The notes beneath the pieces were generated by a model, which saw only the letters and a list, made by a program, of their open reading frames with translations, was not told the origin of the DNA and did not search any database. The translations under genes were made by a program, and so were the position numbers. From VGMD01 sp964552055 (lineage in GTDB: Bacteria; Chlamydiota; Chlamydiia; Chlamydiales; 2-12-FULL-49-11), in assembly GCA_964552055.1 (NCBI GenBank), contig CAZKFL010000007.1, positions 1-63,138 on the forward strand: a stretch of 63,138 bases of DNA, written 5' to 3'. This document shows, in pieces, positions 1-8,736 of this stretch (position 1 is its first letter; each line of letters opens with the position of its first letter).

Positions 1-84
1 AAAAGAAAAGGACGGGTCTACGTTATTAATAAGAAAGATCCTACACGTAAACAGCGGCAGGCTGGTCCTGCTAAGAAAAAGTAG
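1..84 (+). CDS. rpmJ: Ribosomal protein L36, 3' part
   Basis: The open frame from the first base ends in TAG and encodes a basic tail with the stretch RVYVINKKDPTRKQRQAG. This matches the C-terminal half of chlamydial L36, a small protein of the large ribosomal subunit. The 5' part lies outside the window. It is followed six bases later by rpsN; the same L36-S14 pair is adjacent in Chlamydia, which supports the call. Confidence 0.85.
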   Translation, partial: KRKGRVYVINKKDPTRKQRQAGPAKKK

Positions 85-90
85 GGATAA

Positions 91-396
91 ATGGCTAGAA
101 AAGCATTAATTGAAAAAGAAAAAAAGAGAGCTAAACTTGTAGCTCTTAGCTACGATAAAAGACAAGCGCTTAAAATTATTATTAGAAGTTTAACAGCCTC
201 TGATGAAGAGAAAAAAGAAGCAATGATCAAAATGGATAAGCTTCCAAAAAATTCTTCACCTATCCGTATCCGTAACAGATGTCAATTAACAGGCAGACCA
301 CGCGGCTACTACAGAAAATTCAAAGTATCGAGACTTTGCTTCCGTGAAATGGCCCTAGAAGGACTAATTCCCGGCATGATCAAAGCTTCTTGGTAA
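91..396 (+). CDS. rpsN: Ribosomal protein S14
   Basis: This 101-residue basic protein carries the S14 signature around residues 60-85 (RNRCQLTGRPRGYY) and ends in IKASW. It is the long, zinc-free form of S14: the CxxC pairs of the short form are absent. S14 sits in the head of the 30S subunit. It starts six bases after the L36 stop, so the two are probably cotranscribed, and it is followed by a strong hairpin terminator. Confidence 0.95.
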   Translation: MARKALIEKEKKRAKLVALSYDKRQALKIIIRSLTASDEEKKEAMIKMDKLPKNSSPIRIRNRCQLTGRPRGYYRKFKVSRLCFREMALEGLIPGMIKASW

Positions 397-410
397 TCCA
401 ATTTCAATAT

Positions 411-440
411 AAAAGGAGGGTAAATCACCCTCCTTTTATT
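411..440 (+). terminator. Rho-independent terminator after rpsN
   Basis: A perfect 10-bp stem (AAAAGGAGGG paired with CCCTCCTTTT) surrounds a 7-base loop and ends in a short T tract. It lies 15 bases after the rpsN stop. Because the stem is symmetrical it may also stop transcription of the minus-strand gene that ends at 469. Confidence 0.85.
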
Positions 441-468
441 CTAAAAAATTACGTAGAATTATGCGTGC

Positions 469-897
469 TTAAGTGCCGAATCCAGTTAAAGTCGCGCTAT
501 CAACCTTGGGTAAATCAGTAGGTATGGTTGGCATTGCATCTTTTGCCATTTGTGTAAGCTGCTGAGAAATGGCTATATTTTTTTTCAGTGAAGTTACTCC
601 TGTGGCAAATCCAATGGCTGCGCCTAAGCAAGAGGCGGCAAAGCTATAGGTTGGAATTAACGGCCATACGAGAGCGCCTAGAGCCGCAATTGTCAATAGG
701 AAGATGCTAATTAACGAAAATGTTATAAGCATGATCCCGCCAATTGTCCAATTTCTTGCTTTTTTGCTTTGATTACAAAGCCTTGTTACTTCGGGAGTCA
801 TTAATTCTTTAGAAGTGCTCATTGCAAATTCTGTAGCTCCAGGAATTAAAGCTGCTACCGGAATTAATTCTGAAATATACTTAGATATAGAATTCAT
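469..897 (-). CDS. Hypothetical membrane protein, Inc-like hydrophobic hairpin
   Basis: The 142-residue product is not recognised. It has two closely spaced hydrophobic segments at about residues 52-75 and 82-105, separated by a short turn. This bilobed layout is the hallmark used to predict chlamydial inclusion-membrane (Inc) proteins, but it also occurs in ordinary small membrane proteins. The start is supported by AGAGG just upstream of the ATG. It is followed on the same strand by two more small membrane proteins. An Inc role is inference only. Confidence 0.65.
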   Translation of the reverse strand: MNSISKYISELIPVAALIPGATEFAMSTSKELMTPEVTRLCNQSKKARNWTIGGIMLITFSLISIFLLTIAALGALVWPLIPTYSFAASCLGAAIGFATGVTSLKKNIAISQQLTQMAKDAMPTIPTDLPKVDSATLTGFGT

Positions 898-970
898 ATT
901 AACCTCTGTTTAAATGTTCAGATTAATTATATTTAATTGTAAAGTTTATATCTAGCTAAAGAAATCTTTA

Positions 971-1285
971 TTATGAGACGCGATCTGTGCGTGAAGCAAA
1001 ATAATTTTTTGTTGGTATATTGTGTATTTGCTCAAAAAATTTCTTTCCGTGAAAGCTAATTAAAGTGACTCCATAGCCTAGAAGAGCTCTTCCTGAATAA
1101 GTGAATCCAAAGGAAGTTCCGATGACTCCAATTACACTCAGTGCAATGCCAATAGAACAATTATCTCTCGTTCCTTTTAAACATAGTGCGATTTTTCCGA
1201 TGTTTCTTACATTAGGGGCTTGCACCTCTACTTGGGTAGGGTCTAAAAACAAATCTAGCGCCCTTGTGGTTGATAATCCTTCCAT
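971..1285 (-). CDS. Hypothetical small membrane protein
   Basis: The product has 104 residues and one or two hydrophobic stretches at about residues 44-78. AAGGAG lies eight bases before the ATG and supports the start. It looks like a distant relative of the 107-residue protein encoded next to it at 1518: both have a central hydrophobic segment followed by a glycine/aromatic stretch and the triplet HGK, at similar spacing. Function unknown. Confidence 0.6.
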   Translation of the reverse strand: MEGLSTTRALDLFLDPTQVEVQAPNVRNIGKIALCLKGTRDNCSIGIALSVIGVIGTSFGFTYSGRALLGYGVTLISFHGKKFFEQIHNIPTKNYFASRTDRVS

Positions 1286-1517
1286 TTCTTAACTCCTTGT
1301 TAATAATTATTTTTAAAACAACAATTATAAGCTAAGTAGTGGTATAAAGGTCAATCTAAAGGAATTATTGATAAGCGCAAGAAACTATTTTAAAATCTAA
1401 GAGTGATGATTAAAAAAGATTTTTTTGAGTTGAGTTCAGTCAATAGACAACATTTTCTAAATAGCACGATCCGATTATAGTAATTTGCTCGATTCAACGC
1501 ACTACGGGGATTCTGGT

Positions 1518-1841
1518 CTAGACTACCTTTTTCTGGATGGAAAGGATCTCTCTAATAGCACAATATAGTACTTTCCCATGACTTGCTGCAACATAAAATC
1601 CATATAAAGAAAGTATTTTGACAGCCATATTCACAGGCCAGATTGCTGCTGCAGTTAGCGTAATGGCAGTAAAAGCAACACCGAAATAAAAATTTTCTCT
1701 TGAAGAGATTATTTTTTTGATAGACTCAATATTTAATTTAATCCGTAAGGTAGAACCGGCAGCAGTAAACTTTTCTATGGGATTTGGAAGTAAAACTAAT
1801 TTTACTACATCTAAACCTGATAGTGGAAATGTTGTTTGCAT
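1518..1841 (-). CDS. Hypothetical small membrane protein
   Basis: This 107-residue protein has a hydrophobic core at about residues 52-85 and a short basic C terminus ending in KKVV. The segment YGFYVAASHGK resembles YGVTLISFHGK in the protein encoded at 971-1285, so the two are probably diverged duplicates. About 230 bases of AT-rich DNA with no obvious feature separate them. Function unknown. Confidence 0.55.
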   Translation of the reverse strand: MQTTFPLSGLDVVKLVLLPNPIEKFTAAGSTLRIKLNIESIKKIISSRENFYFGVAFTAITLTAAAIWPVNMAVKILSLYGFYVAASHGKVLYCAIREILSIQKKVV

Positions 1842-2006
1842 TATAATTCCATATGGTTAGTTGATTACACATTAATTTTACATTTCTGAATATGAATAGT
1901 CAACTCAAATGAATTAAGAAAAATGTTGTCAAAGTTCTGATGACAAGCAAGATGGGCGTTATAAAAATATATCTATTCGGATATTGTGCTATTTTACCGG
2001 GGATGA

Positions 2007-2495
2007 TTATTCTTTTAGGAAGTCGGGATCAAGGAGGGAGGCGCCATTTTGGAGCTCGCTGATTTGAATCCAGTCAAGAAATTCTTCGCACCATATGTAG
2101 GTTGAGCTGTCATGATTGCCTTCAATTAGGGCTTTTCTAAGGTGTGAAAGTTTGAGGGGACCAGAAATTTTTGATTTTGAGTCAACATAGTACCAATCTA
2201 TAGTGGGGTCGCGTGAAATTCGGGGCATAATGGGTTCTCTGTACATCGAGTCATCAGAAAGGGCTGCGGCTTCATTATGAGCAGCTTTGATATTTGGAAC
2301 TTTAACGTCCTCTTTTTCAGATGGTTGAATTGCTTTTGAGGGCAAAATGAGTAAGAGTAATAGTCCAAATAGGCTAAAAAATAGGCCTATAAAGAACCAA
2401 CCAGTGGTGTTTCTATTTCTTTGTTTGGCAATATAGGCAGTAGTAAAGCCCATTGTGATCCAAAATATCAAGACTCCAAGCGCACGAAAATCCAT
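2007..2495 (-). CDS. Membrane protein with C-terminal GYF_2-like domain
   Basis: The 162-residue protein begins with two membrane segments (about residues 4-23 and 31-53). Residues 95-160 resemble the GYF_2 (DUF4339) domain: WYYVDSKSKISGPLKLSHL followed by the tryptophan-containing IWCEEFLDWIQI. Domains of this type are thought to mediate protein contacts in bacterial membrane proteins. AGGGGG upstream of the ATG fits a good ribosome binding site. It is divergent from the Asp23-like gene. The specific role is unknown. Confidence 0.7.
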   Translation of the reverse strand: MDFRALGVLIFWITMGFTTAYIAKQRNRNTTGWFFIGLFFSLFGLLLLLILPSKAIQPSEKEDVKVPNIKAAHNEAAALSDDSMYREPIMPRISRDPTIDWYYVDSKSKISGPLKLSHLRKALIEGNHDSSTYIWCEEFLDWIQISELQNGASLLDPDFLKE

Positions 2496-2619
2496 TTTCT
2501 ATTTCCCCCTAGTCGGATCCTAACGATTTTTCAATTATAAGTGAAATAATATCATAACGGACTTGAACTTTTAGAGGCAATGGTTGAAAATGAATCTGGT
2601 AAAGTGAGGTATAAGAAAA

Positions 2620-3087
2620 ATGATGGACCAGTTTGAAGATCTTGATACAAAAGAGATTGAGTTGCCTGATACAATTTTTATTAGAGACATTGAAAGTCGT
2701 GTATTTCAAGCGATTACAATAAAATGTTTAGCAGGTGTAGAAGGAATTGCCTTAATTGAGGGGAATTTAATCGATAATTTGCTGGGTAGAGAAGGAATGG
2801 AGCGAATTAAAGGTGTTTATATTGAGCAGGATTCTAAGAATCACTCTGTTAATATAAAACTTGAAGTAAACGTTTTGTATGGAATCTCCCTTCCTGAAAA
2901 GGCAGAAGAGATTCAAGGTAAGTTAGTAAAAGAAATTACAAGTTTGACAGGCCTTCACGTTGCTTGTGTCCATGTAGTTTTTAAAAATTTATTACCTGAT
3001 GTGAATTTGGAAGCAACCCTTGAAAAAGCAAGGCATAAAGAGACAGTACTTGAAAATCAAGCGGATGAGTATGCTGAAGAATTTTAG
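2620..3087 (+). CDS. Asp23/Gls24 family protein
   Basis: This 155-residue acidic protein matches the Asp23/Gls24 (DUF322) family: the order of beta strands and the helix is seen in the segments RVFQAITIKCLAGVEGIALI, NIKLEVNVLYG and VHVVFKNLL. In Firmicutes Asp23 is an abundant membrane-associated envelope protein tied to stress. An ATGATG gives two possible starts. The next gene overlaps its end and encodes an AmaP-like anchor, the known partner of Asp23, which strengthens both calls. Confidence 0.8.
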   Translation: MMDQFEDLDTKEIELPDTIFIRDIESRVFQAITIKCLAGVEGIALIEGNLIDNLLGREGMERIKGVYIEQDSKNHSVNIKLEVNVLYGISLPEKAEEIQGKLVKEITSLTGLHVACVHVVFKNLLPDVNLEATLEKARHKETVLENQADEYAEEF

Positions 3088-3571
3088 ATGGGGCCTTTTT
3101 TCCGTGGTACACCTTTTATTTGTGCTCCTTGTATTAGGTTCAGGAATATTATTAACTCTTAGCGCTTATGTGGCTAACGTTCAAAATGTAATAATTCATC
3201 TCCTCTTGCAATTCCCAAATTTTCTTCTTTCGATAGGAATCTTTTTGAGTAGTTTAGGATTACTTCTTTTTTGTGGCTTTATGAATATGTATAAAGCCCG
3301 GTATTTTAAAATAAAAATGGGAACATCAAAAGTCCTCGTAGAAGAAGCAATCATAAGCGATTATATAAAAGGTTATTGGAAGCAGATTTTTCCGAATGAC
3401 CCTATAAATCTTGAAGTGATCATCCATCCTAAGCAGATCATCGAAATTGTAACTAATCTTTCTGCCCAGCATTCTCCTGAGCTCTTCTCCAAAATCGAAA
3501 CCGAACTAGGTCTTTTACTTGCCCGCAAGCTAGGGTACACCAAAGACTTCCTCCTTACGATAACTACTTAA
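3065..3571 (+). CDS. amaP: AmaP-like membrane anchor of the Asp23 protein
   Basis: The product has two N-terminal membrane segments (about residues 9-35 and 45-70) and a soluble C-terminal part. This is the layout of AmaP, which anchors Asp23 to the membrane in Gram-positive bacteria. It overlaps the end of the Asp23-family gene by about 20 bases, so translation is probably coupled. The ATG at 3065 or the one at 3071 could be used; neither has a strong Shine-Dalgarno. The family call rests on layout and neighbour, since sequence identity is low by eye. Confidence 0.65.
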   Translation: MSMLKNFRWGLFSVVHLLFVLLVLGSGILLTLSAYVANVQNVIIHLLLQFPNFLLSIGIFLSSLGLLLFCGFMNMYKARYFKIKMGTSKVLVEEAIISDYIKGYWKQIFPNDPINLEVIIHPKQIIEIVTNLSAQHSPELFSKIETELGLLLARKLGYTKDFLLTITT

Positions 3572-3579
3572 AGAAGAAA

Positions 3580-3805
3580 ATTCACCGCAGAGACGCAGAG
3601 AACGCAGAAATCGCAGAGGACAAATAAAAAAAGAATTTAGCAAGGATGGAACGATAGAAGGATAAAATTAAAAAATTTATAAAGAAATCAGTTCATCACT
3701 CATGTTACCCAGCAGCGATCGATGCTGCGTAACATGAGCTTGTTAATTCCTCTTTTTTTATTTATCCTCTGTGGGCTCTGCGTTCTCTGCGTCTCTGCGG
3801 TGAAT
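3580..3805. repeat. 226-bp element with long terminal inverted repeats
   Basis: The first 29 bases (3580-3608) and the last 29 (3777-3805) are exact reverse complements. The similarity continues inward with mismatches for about 30 more bases (an AAATAAAAAAAGA-rich part). The outer arm contains repeated GCAGAG units. In the middle lies a second palindrome, CTCATGTTAC (3699-3708) with GTAACATGAG (3729-3738). There is no coding capacity. This looks like a MITE-type mobile repeat; it abuts the uvrC stop codon, and the last arm base is one base before it. A related half-copy lies near 49811. Confidence 0.75.
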
Positions 3806-5599
3806 TTATTTTTTGTAGGCGAGGATGGTGGTGGCATCTTTTTTGGTGATGGATGCTACGGATAGAAGTTCTTCTGTGGTTGCTTCGAGGAGGCGTTTCA
3901 CGCTGCCAAAATGGGTGAGAAGGCGCTTTTTCTTTGTGGGGCCAATCCCGGGGATGTCGTCAAGGAAGCTCTTTGTGGTGCGCTCACTTCTCTTTTTGCG
4001 GTGGTAGGTGATTGCCTTGCGGTGGGCCTCATCGCGAATGGTTTGTAGAAAGAAATGAAGTGCAGAGTGATGATTTAAAGTAATAGCTTCTTTTTGTGTA
4101 GTGAGGAAGATCCGTTCTTTGGTGAGGCCTTTATCATGGCGAGCTTCTTCTTTGGCGAGTGCAATAAGGTCAATAGAGATGATTTGAAGCTCTTGAAAAA
4201 CAGTTTCTATCGTGCTCAGTTGTCCTTTTCCGCCATCAACAATAATGAGGTCAGGAAGATCATTTTCTTCGATTCCTCGTTTAAGTCTTCTTGTAAGTGC
4301 CTCGTGGAGTGATGAGTAATCGTCTGCAGAGCCTGCCTTTTTAATTTTATATACTCTTGAGCGTTTAGGATCTTTGCAGCCATTTGTGAAAGCTGCTAAA
4401 CTTGCGACGCCGTCAGAGCCGGATATATGAGAGGTATCGAAGCATTCGATTCTTGCGGGAAACCTAGATAATTTTAAGGTTTCCTCTAATTCAAGGAGGA
4501 GCTCTTCTTTCGAAGAGAGGGCAATTTTTTCTTGTTCATAGAGCGCTTTTGCATTTTCAAAGGCAAGTTCTACAATCTGCTTTTTATCACCTTTTTGGGG
4601 TGTATGTAATTTAGTGTTTAATATTTCTTCCAAAATTTTTTGGTCTGGGAGTTCTACTGGTAGAAGGATTTCGCTCGGCAAATTTTGAGGGGAGTAGTGT
4701 TGTAAAACAAAAGACGATAGAAGTTCTTCATCGCTTTCCATGGTGAGAGAAAAGTCAAAATGCTCTGATCCTTCAAGAACTCCTTTGCGGAAAAGGAGTT
4801 TCACTAGAAGAATATAGTGCCCTTTTCTGATAAAATTAAGTGCATCAATATTATCTACATTTAGTTTAACTGCGGCTTTTTGTGAGGTAGTGGCTTCTTC
4901 AATTTGATGAATTGTTTTTAGTAGTGTCCCTGCTTTTTCAAACTCTAAAGCTTTAGATGCGGCTTCCATTTTCTTTTTTAGGCTTGTAATTACAGTTCCT
5001 GTTCCTCCCTTTAAAAACGAAATCGCGTCTTTTACCGTTTCGTCATATTCTGATTTTGTGCATTTACCTACACAAGGAGCGATGCATCTTTTAATTGAAT
5101 AAAGGAGGCAGGGTCTTGTTCTTGAGGAAAGTTCCCTATCAGAGCATTGTCTTAAGGGAAAAATCTTGGTCATCGTTTCAAACATCCCTCTTGCAGTGAG
5201 CGCGCTTGTATAGGGACCGAAATAGAGCGCGCTATCTTTTTTTTCTTCTTTATAGCGCACTAGTTTTACCTGTGGCCACTTATGTTTATGATTAATCATT
5301 AGAGAAATGAATGTCTTATCATCTTTAAGTAAAATATTATAGGTCGGTTGGTGTTTTTTAATGAGCGTGTTTTCTAAAAGAAGCGCTTCTTTTTCTGTAA
5401 AAGTAACAATTGTATCAATACTTGCAATTTTACTGACAAGAAAGGGGATCATGGCCCTTGTGTCATGATTTGAGAAATATTGCTTGATCCTCTCTTGCAA
5501 TACTTTTGCTTTTCCAATATATAGAATTTTCTCTGCAGCATCTTTCATAATATAGACGCCCGGCTTCATTGGGTAAGTGTCTAAATTAAATGATTTCAT
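3806..5599 (-). CDS. uvrC: Excinuclease ABC subunit C
   Basis: UvrC makes both incisions in nucleotide excision repair with UvrAB. Seen here: the N-terminal GIY-YIG nuclease (GVYIMKD ... YIGKAKVL), a UVR motif near residues 200-235 (SKALEFEKAG), the RNase H-like nuclease with ECFDTSHISG and VDGGKGQL, and a C-terminal helix-hairpin-helix pair (IPGIGPTKKKRLL). At 597 residues it has the usual family length. I chose the ATG at 5599; a TTG at 5632 is possible. The start lies inside the end of mutS, so the two repair genes are translationally linked, in the chlamydial order. Confidence 0.95.
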   Translation of the reverse strand: MKSFNLDTYPMKPGVYIMKDAAEKILYIGKAKVLQERIKQYFSNHDTRAMIPFLVSKIASIDTIVTFTEKEALLLENTLIKKHQPTYNILLKDDKTFISLMINHKHKWPQVKLVRYKEEKKDSALYFGPYTSALTARGMFETMTKIFPLRQCSDRELSSRTRPCLLYSIKRCIAPCVGKCTKSEYDETVKDAISFLKGGTGTVITSLKKKMEAASKALEFEKAGTLLKTIHQIEEATTSQKAAVKLNVDNIDALNFIRKGHYILLVKLLFRKGVLEGSEHFDFSLTMESDEELLSSFVLQHYSPQNLPSEILLPVELPDQKILEEILNTKLHTPQKGDKKQIVELAFENAKALYEQEKIALSSKEELLLELEETLKLSRFPARIECFDTSHISGSDGVASLAAFTNGCKDPKRSRVYKIKKAGSADDYSSLHEALTRRLKRGIEENDLPDLIIVDGGKGQLSTIETVFQELQIISIDLIALAKEEARHDKGLTKERIFLTTQKEAITLNHHSALHFFLQTIRDEAHRKAITYHRKKRSERTTKSFLDDIPGIGPTKKKRLLTHFGSVKRLLEATTEELLSVASITKKDATTILAYKK

Positions 5600-8153
5600 T
5601 TTGTAGCTTGATGAGGAATTGAAGAGCTTCAATAGGGGTTGTTTTGTTCAGATCAAGCGCTTTGATTTTTGTATGAACATCATCGGGAGCTGCTTCAGAG
5701 AAAAGGAGGAACTGTTCTTCCTTTGGAGGGGCTTTTTTCTTTTGAAATTTCTTTTCTTCTAGTTCGATAAGAAGTTTCTGGGCTCTCTTAATGACTTCTA
5801 ATGGCAGTCCTGCAAGTTTAGCAACATGAATTCCGTAGCTCTTATCTGCGCCACCTTTTAAAATTTTATGGAGAAAAATAATGCCATCTTCATTCTCTTG
5901 GACGGCAACTCTTGCGTTTTTTGCCCCTTTGAATTCTGTTTCTAATTTCGTTAACTCCCAGAAATGAGTCGCAAAAAGTGTTTTAACGCCGAGTTTTAAT
6001 AGGTGCTCTGCTACGGCGGATGCGATGGCAATGCCATCATAAGTGCTTGTTCCTCTTCCGATTTCATCAAGTATGACAAGAGAGTTTTTGGTTGCAGTGT
6101 GCAAAATACTAGCTGTTTCTGCCATCTCTACCATGAATGTTGATTGGCCCCTGGAAAGATCATCGCTTGCGCCAATTCGACTAAATACTTTATCAACTAT
6201 GCCAATGTGAGCAAATTTTGCCGGAACAAAACTTCCCATTTGAGCCATTATCACAATGAGAGCAACTTGTCTGATATAAGTTGACTTTCCCGCCATATTC
6301 GGACCTGTAATAAGAAGAAGGCTGTCACTGGAACTTTCTAAAAATGTATCATTAGGAATAAAAGAGTGCCCTTTAATAAAAGTCTCTAAAATCGGGTGAC
6401 GACCGTCTTGAATTTCAATTTTATCTAAATTGGATAGGGTAGGTTTTGTATAGCTATATTCTCTTGCAACCATTGCTAAAGAATATAGGGTGTCAATTAG
6501 GGCTATGCTTTTTGCAACAGATTGAATATTTGCAAAATAAGATGAAACTTCCTCGCGCAGTTCTAAAAAGAGCTCTTTTTCCATTTCTACCATTTTTTCT
6601 TCTGCATGGAGGATTTTGTGCTCATATGTTTTTAATTCAGGAGAAATAAACCGCTCGCCGTTGACAAGAGTTTGTCTTTTTTCAAAGCTTGCCGGCATCT
6701 TTAGTGATTGTACCCTGCTTGTTTCAATAAAATAGCCAAAGGATTTGCTATATCCAACTTTCAGAGTTTTCATATCAAGAGATTCGCGAAGCTCAGTTTG
6801 GTAGTTTGCGAGCCATGTTTCGCTTTGGTCTTTTAATAGTTTTAATTCATCAAGAGCGCTGATGTATCCCAACCGAAAAATATTGCCTTCTGTAAATTTT
6901 GTGGGAGGCGTTTCAACAATTGCTGATTGTATTTTTTTTACAAGGGGAGTGAAGTCAAAAAAAGTGGGTAGTGTTTCTTTTACTATTTCTGAGGATAAAG
7001 TAACGATTGCAGATTTTAAGAGAGGAAGAACTTCAAGTGAGTTTGCCAAAGCTAGAATGTCTCTTGGACTTGCAATCTTTGTAGCTACTCGCATTGAAAG
7101 TCTTTCTAAATCACGAATCGAGGATAAGAGATCCTCTAGAAATAGTGGGGCTTCAGTAAGTTCCTGGACTGCATCCTGTCTTTTCTCAATGTCTTTTAAA
7201 GAAAGGAGTGGATGAGCAATCCATTCTTTTAACGTCCTTGCTCCCATTGCTGTTTTTGTTTGATTAAGGAGTGCAAACAGAGAAGCTTTTGGATTGCCAC
7301 TTGATGAAGTAAGTAGATCAAGATGGCGGGCAGTTGAGGAGTTAATTGTCATAAAAGATGATATCTCTTCAACTTGAATGACTTTGATAGCAGATATATT
7401 TTGGCAAAGGGTTGTCTCAACATGGTGCAGTAATGCGCCTACAGCATTGATAGCGCTAACAACTCCTTTTAAGCCAAAACCATCAAGAGAGTGTAAACCA
7501 AAATGTTTCGTGAGAAAATTATAAGTAATTTGATGATCAAAGTGCCAATCTTCTTTTGTGGTAAGTAGAAAAGGAAAAACCAATTTTAAATCTTCGAGCA
7601 CATCTGTATTTGCTTTTGCAAATTTTTCGGAAACAAGGATTTCTTTGGGTAAGCGCTTACCAAGTTCTGCGATTAACTCAAGAAGTGAAGATGTTTCAAT
7701 AGTTATTAAACTGCCAGTTGAGAGGTCTAAAAAAGATAGCCCGAATGATGAACCTACTTGGCAAATAGAGGCAAAAAAATTGCTTGATGAATCAGAAAGT
7801 GTTTGAGATAAAAGATTTGCTCCAGGAGAGACAATTCTTACAACTTCTCTTCGAACAATAGACTTTGATTCTTTTGGAGATTCCAATTGCTCTGCAATGG
7901 CAACAAGATAACCTTTCTCAACAAGTTTTTCCACATAGCTATCTAGAGTTTGTGAAGGAATTCCGCTCATTGGAATTGCCTGACGCTTTGTTAGGGTAAG
8001 ATCAAGTTCTCTAGCAAGAGTAATTGCATCGTCATAAAATGCTTCATAAAAATCACCTAAACGAAACAATAATAAAGCAGAACCTGCTTTAGCTTTGCAA
8101 GAATGCCACTGCTGCATCATCGGAGAAATAAGAGTGTCAACGCTTTCTGTCAT
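5586..8153 (-). CDS. mutS: DNA mismatch repair protein MutS
   Basis: MutS recognises mismatches and small loops in DNA. The 855-residue product has the N-terminal mismatch-binding domain with GDFYEAFYDDA (the conserved phenylalanine-x-glutamate), the long lever region, and the C-terminal ATPase with Walker A GPNMAGKST at about residue 617 and Walker B ILDEIGRGTSTYDG. Length is normal for MutS1. The start overlaps the end of the upstream small gene by 17 bases, and the end overlaps uvrC by 14, forming one repair operon. Confidence 0.97.
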   Translation of the reverse strand: MTESVDTLISPMMQQWHSCKAKAGSALLLFRLGDFYEAFYDDAITLARELDLTLTKRQAIPMSGIPSQTLDSYVEKLVEKGYLVAIAEQLESPKESKSIVRREVVRIVSPGANLLSQTLSDSSSNFFASICQVGSSFGLSFLDLSTGSLITIETSSLLELIAELGKRLPKEILVSEKFAKANTDVLEDLKLVFPFLLTTKEDWHFDHQITYNFLTKHFGLHSLDGFGLKGVVSAINAVGALLHHVETTLCQNISAIKVIQVEEISSFMTINSSTARHLDLLTSSSGNPKASLFALLNQTKTAMGARTLKEWIAHPLLSLKDIEKRQDAVQELTEAPLFLEDLLSSIRDLERLSMRVATKIASPRDILALANSLEVLPLLKSAIVTLSSEIVKETLPTFFDFTPLVKKIQSAIVETPPTKFTEGNIFRLGYISALDELKLLKDQSETWLANYQTELRESLDMKTLKVGYSKSFGYFIETSRVQSLKMPASFEKRQTLVNGERFISPELKTYEHKILHAEEKMVEMEKELFLELREEVSSYFANIQSVAKSIALIDTLYSLAMVAREYSYTKPTLSNLDKIEIQDGRHPILETFIKGHSFIPNDTFLESSSDSLLLITGPNMAGKSTYIRQVALIVIMAQMGSFVPAKFAHIGIVDKVFSRIGASDDLSRGQSTFMVEMAETASILHTATKNSLVILDEIGRGTSTYDGIAIASAVAEHLLKLGVKTLFATHFWELTKLETEFKGAKNARVAVQENEDGIIFLHKILKGGADKSYGIHVAKLAGLPLEVIKRAQKLLIELEEKKFQKKKAPPKEEQFLLFSEAAPDDVHTKIKALDLNKTTPIEALQFLIKLQNEII

Positions 8154-8616
8154 TTTTTCGAAAAAACTTTCTTAGCCGTTTTTTTAAGGAAAAACTTGGC
8201 CTTTCATCACATCTGTTATCGCTCATTTTATCAATAAATTGCAACGCTTCTTTTGCCTCGTCAATTCCTTTTGAAATTTGCAGAATTACCCCTTCACACC
8301 ACCTTCGTGACTCCTCAATTTCCGACTGAAGTTCTGTTAATTTCTGTAAAATTTCTTTCGGACAACTGATTTCGGGTTTTAAGCCAAAGGGGGATTTGGA
8401 GCCTAGTTTATAATTTTGCACGCGTTTTCTCAGCTCGAATACGTCAATTAATAAAGGAAGGAAAACCTTTTTAAACTCTTCTCTAAGACCACTTTTTTTA
8501 GGGGAAGAAACAATTTTTTTTAATTTATGATTACTTTCTTCGCCTAGGGCAGGCTTGTATATGCTTGCATATACTTTCTTGCGAAAAAATAAATTTGGTT
8601 TTTCTTTTGTTGTCAT
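8137..8616 (-). CDS. Conserved hypothetical protein upstream of mutS
   Basis: The 159-residue basic protein has a predicted helical, partly coiled-coil middle (about residues 75-135, LQKLTELQSEIEESRRWCEG) and a lysine/arginine-rich tail ending in FRKNDRKR. No known domain is recognised. A small protein of unknown function (CT793) sits at the same place in C. trachomatis, so this is probably its counterpart by position. I chose the ATG at 8616; a TTG at 8685 would add 23 residues. Its end overlaps mutS. Confidence 0.65.
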   Translation of the reverse strand: MTTKEKPNLFFRKKVYASIYKPALGEESNHKLKKIVSSPKKSGLREEFKKVFLPLLIDVFELRKRVQNYKLGSKSPFGLKPEISCPKEILQKLTELQSEIEESRRWCEGVILQISKGIDEAKEALQFIDKMSDNRCDERPSFSLKKRLRKFFRKNDRKR

Positions 8617-8699
8617 AGCTCTATTGTGCGGCAGTATAGGGGTTTGTAAGCTTTTTGTAAAGAAGTAAAGAGTGTTGTATGCCAACTCTCTCAGAGGGA

Positions 8700-8728
8700 T
8701 TGATTTTTCTCTATTTTCCGGGTAGAAT
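8700..8728 (+). promoter_or_regulatory. Candidate sigma-70-type promoter of dnaG
   Basis: TTGATT (8700-8705) and TAGAAT (8723-8728) are separated by exactly 17 bases. A start of transcription six to eight bases further would fall at about 8734-8736, right at the dnaG ATG (8737), giving a leaderless or nearly leaderless message. No Shine-Dalgarno precedes that ATG, which fits. Confidence 0.55.
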
Positions 8729-8736
8729 AAGTTCTT

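Noticed and set aside
3575..3811. CRISPR array, because of repeated GCAGAG units
   Set aside because: The units are only 6-9 bases with no spacer pattern; the structure is one inverted repeat.
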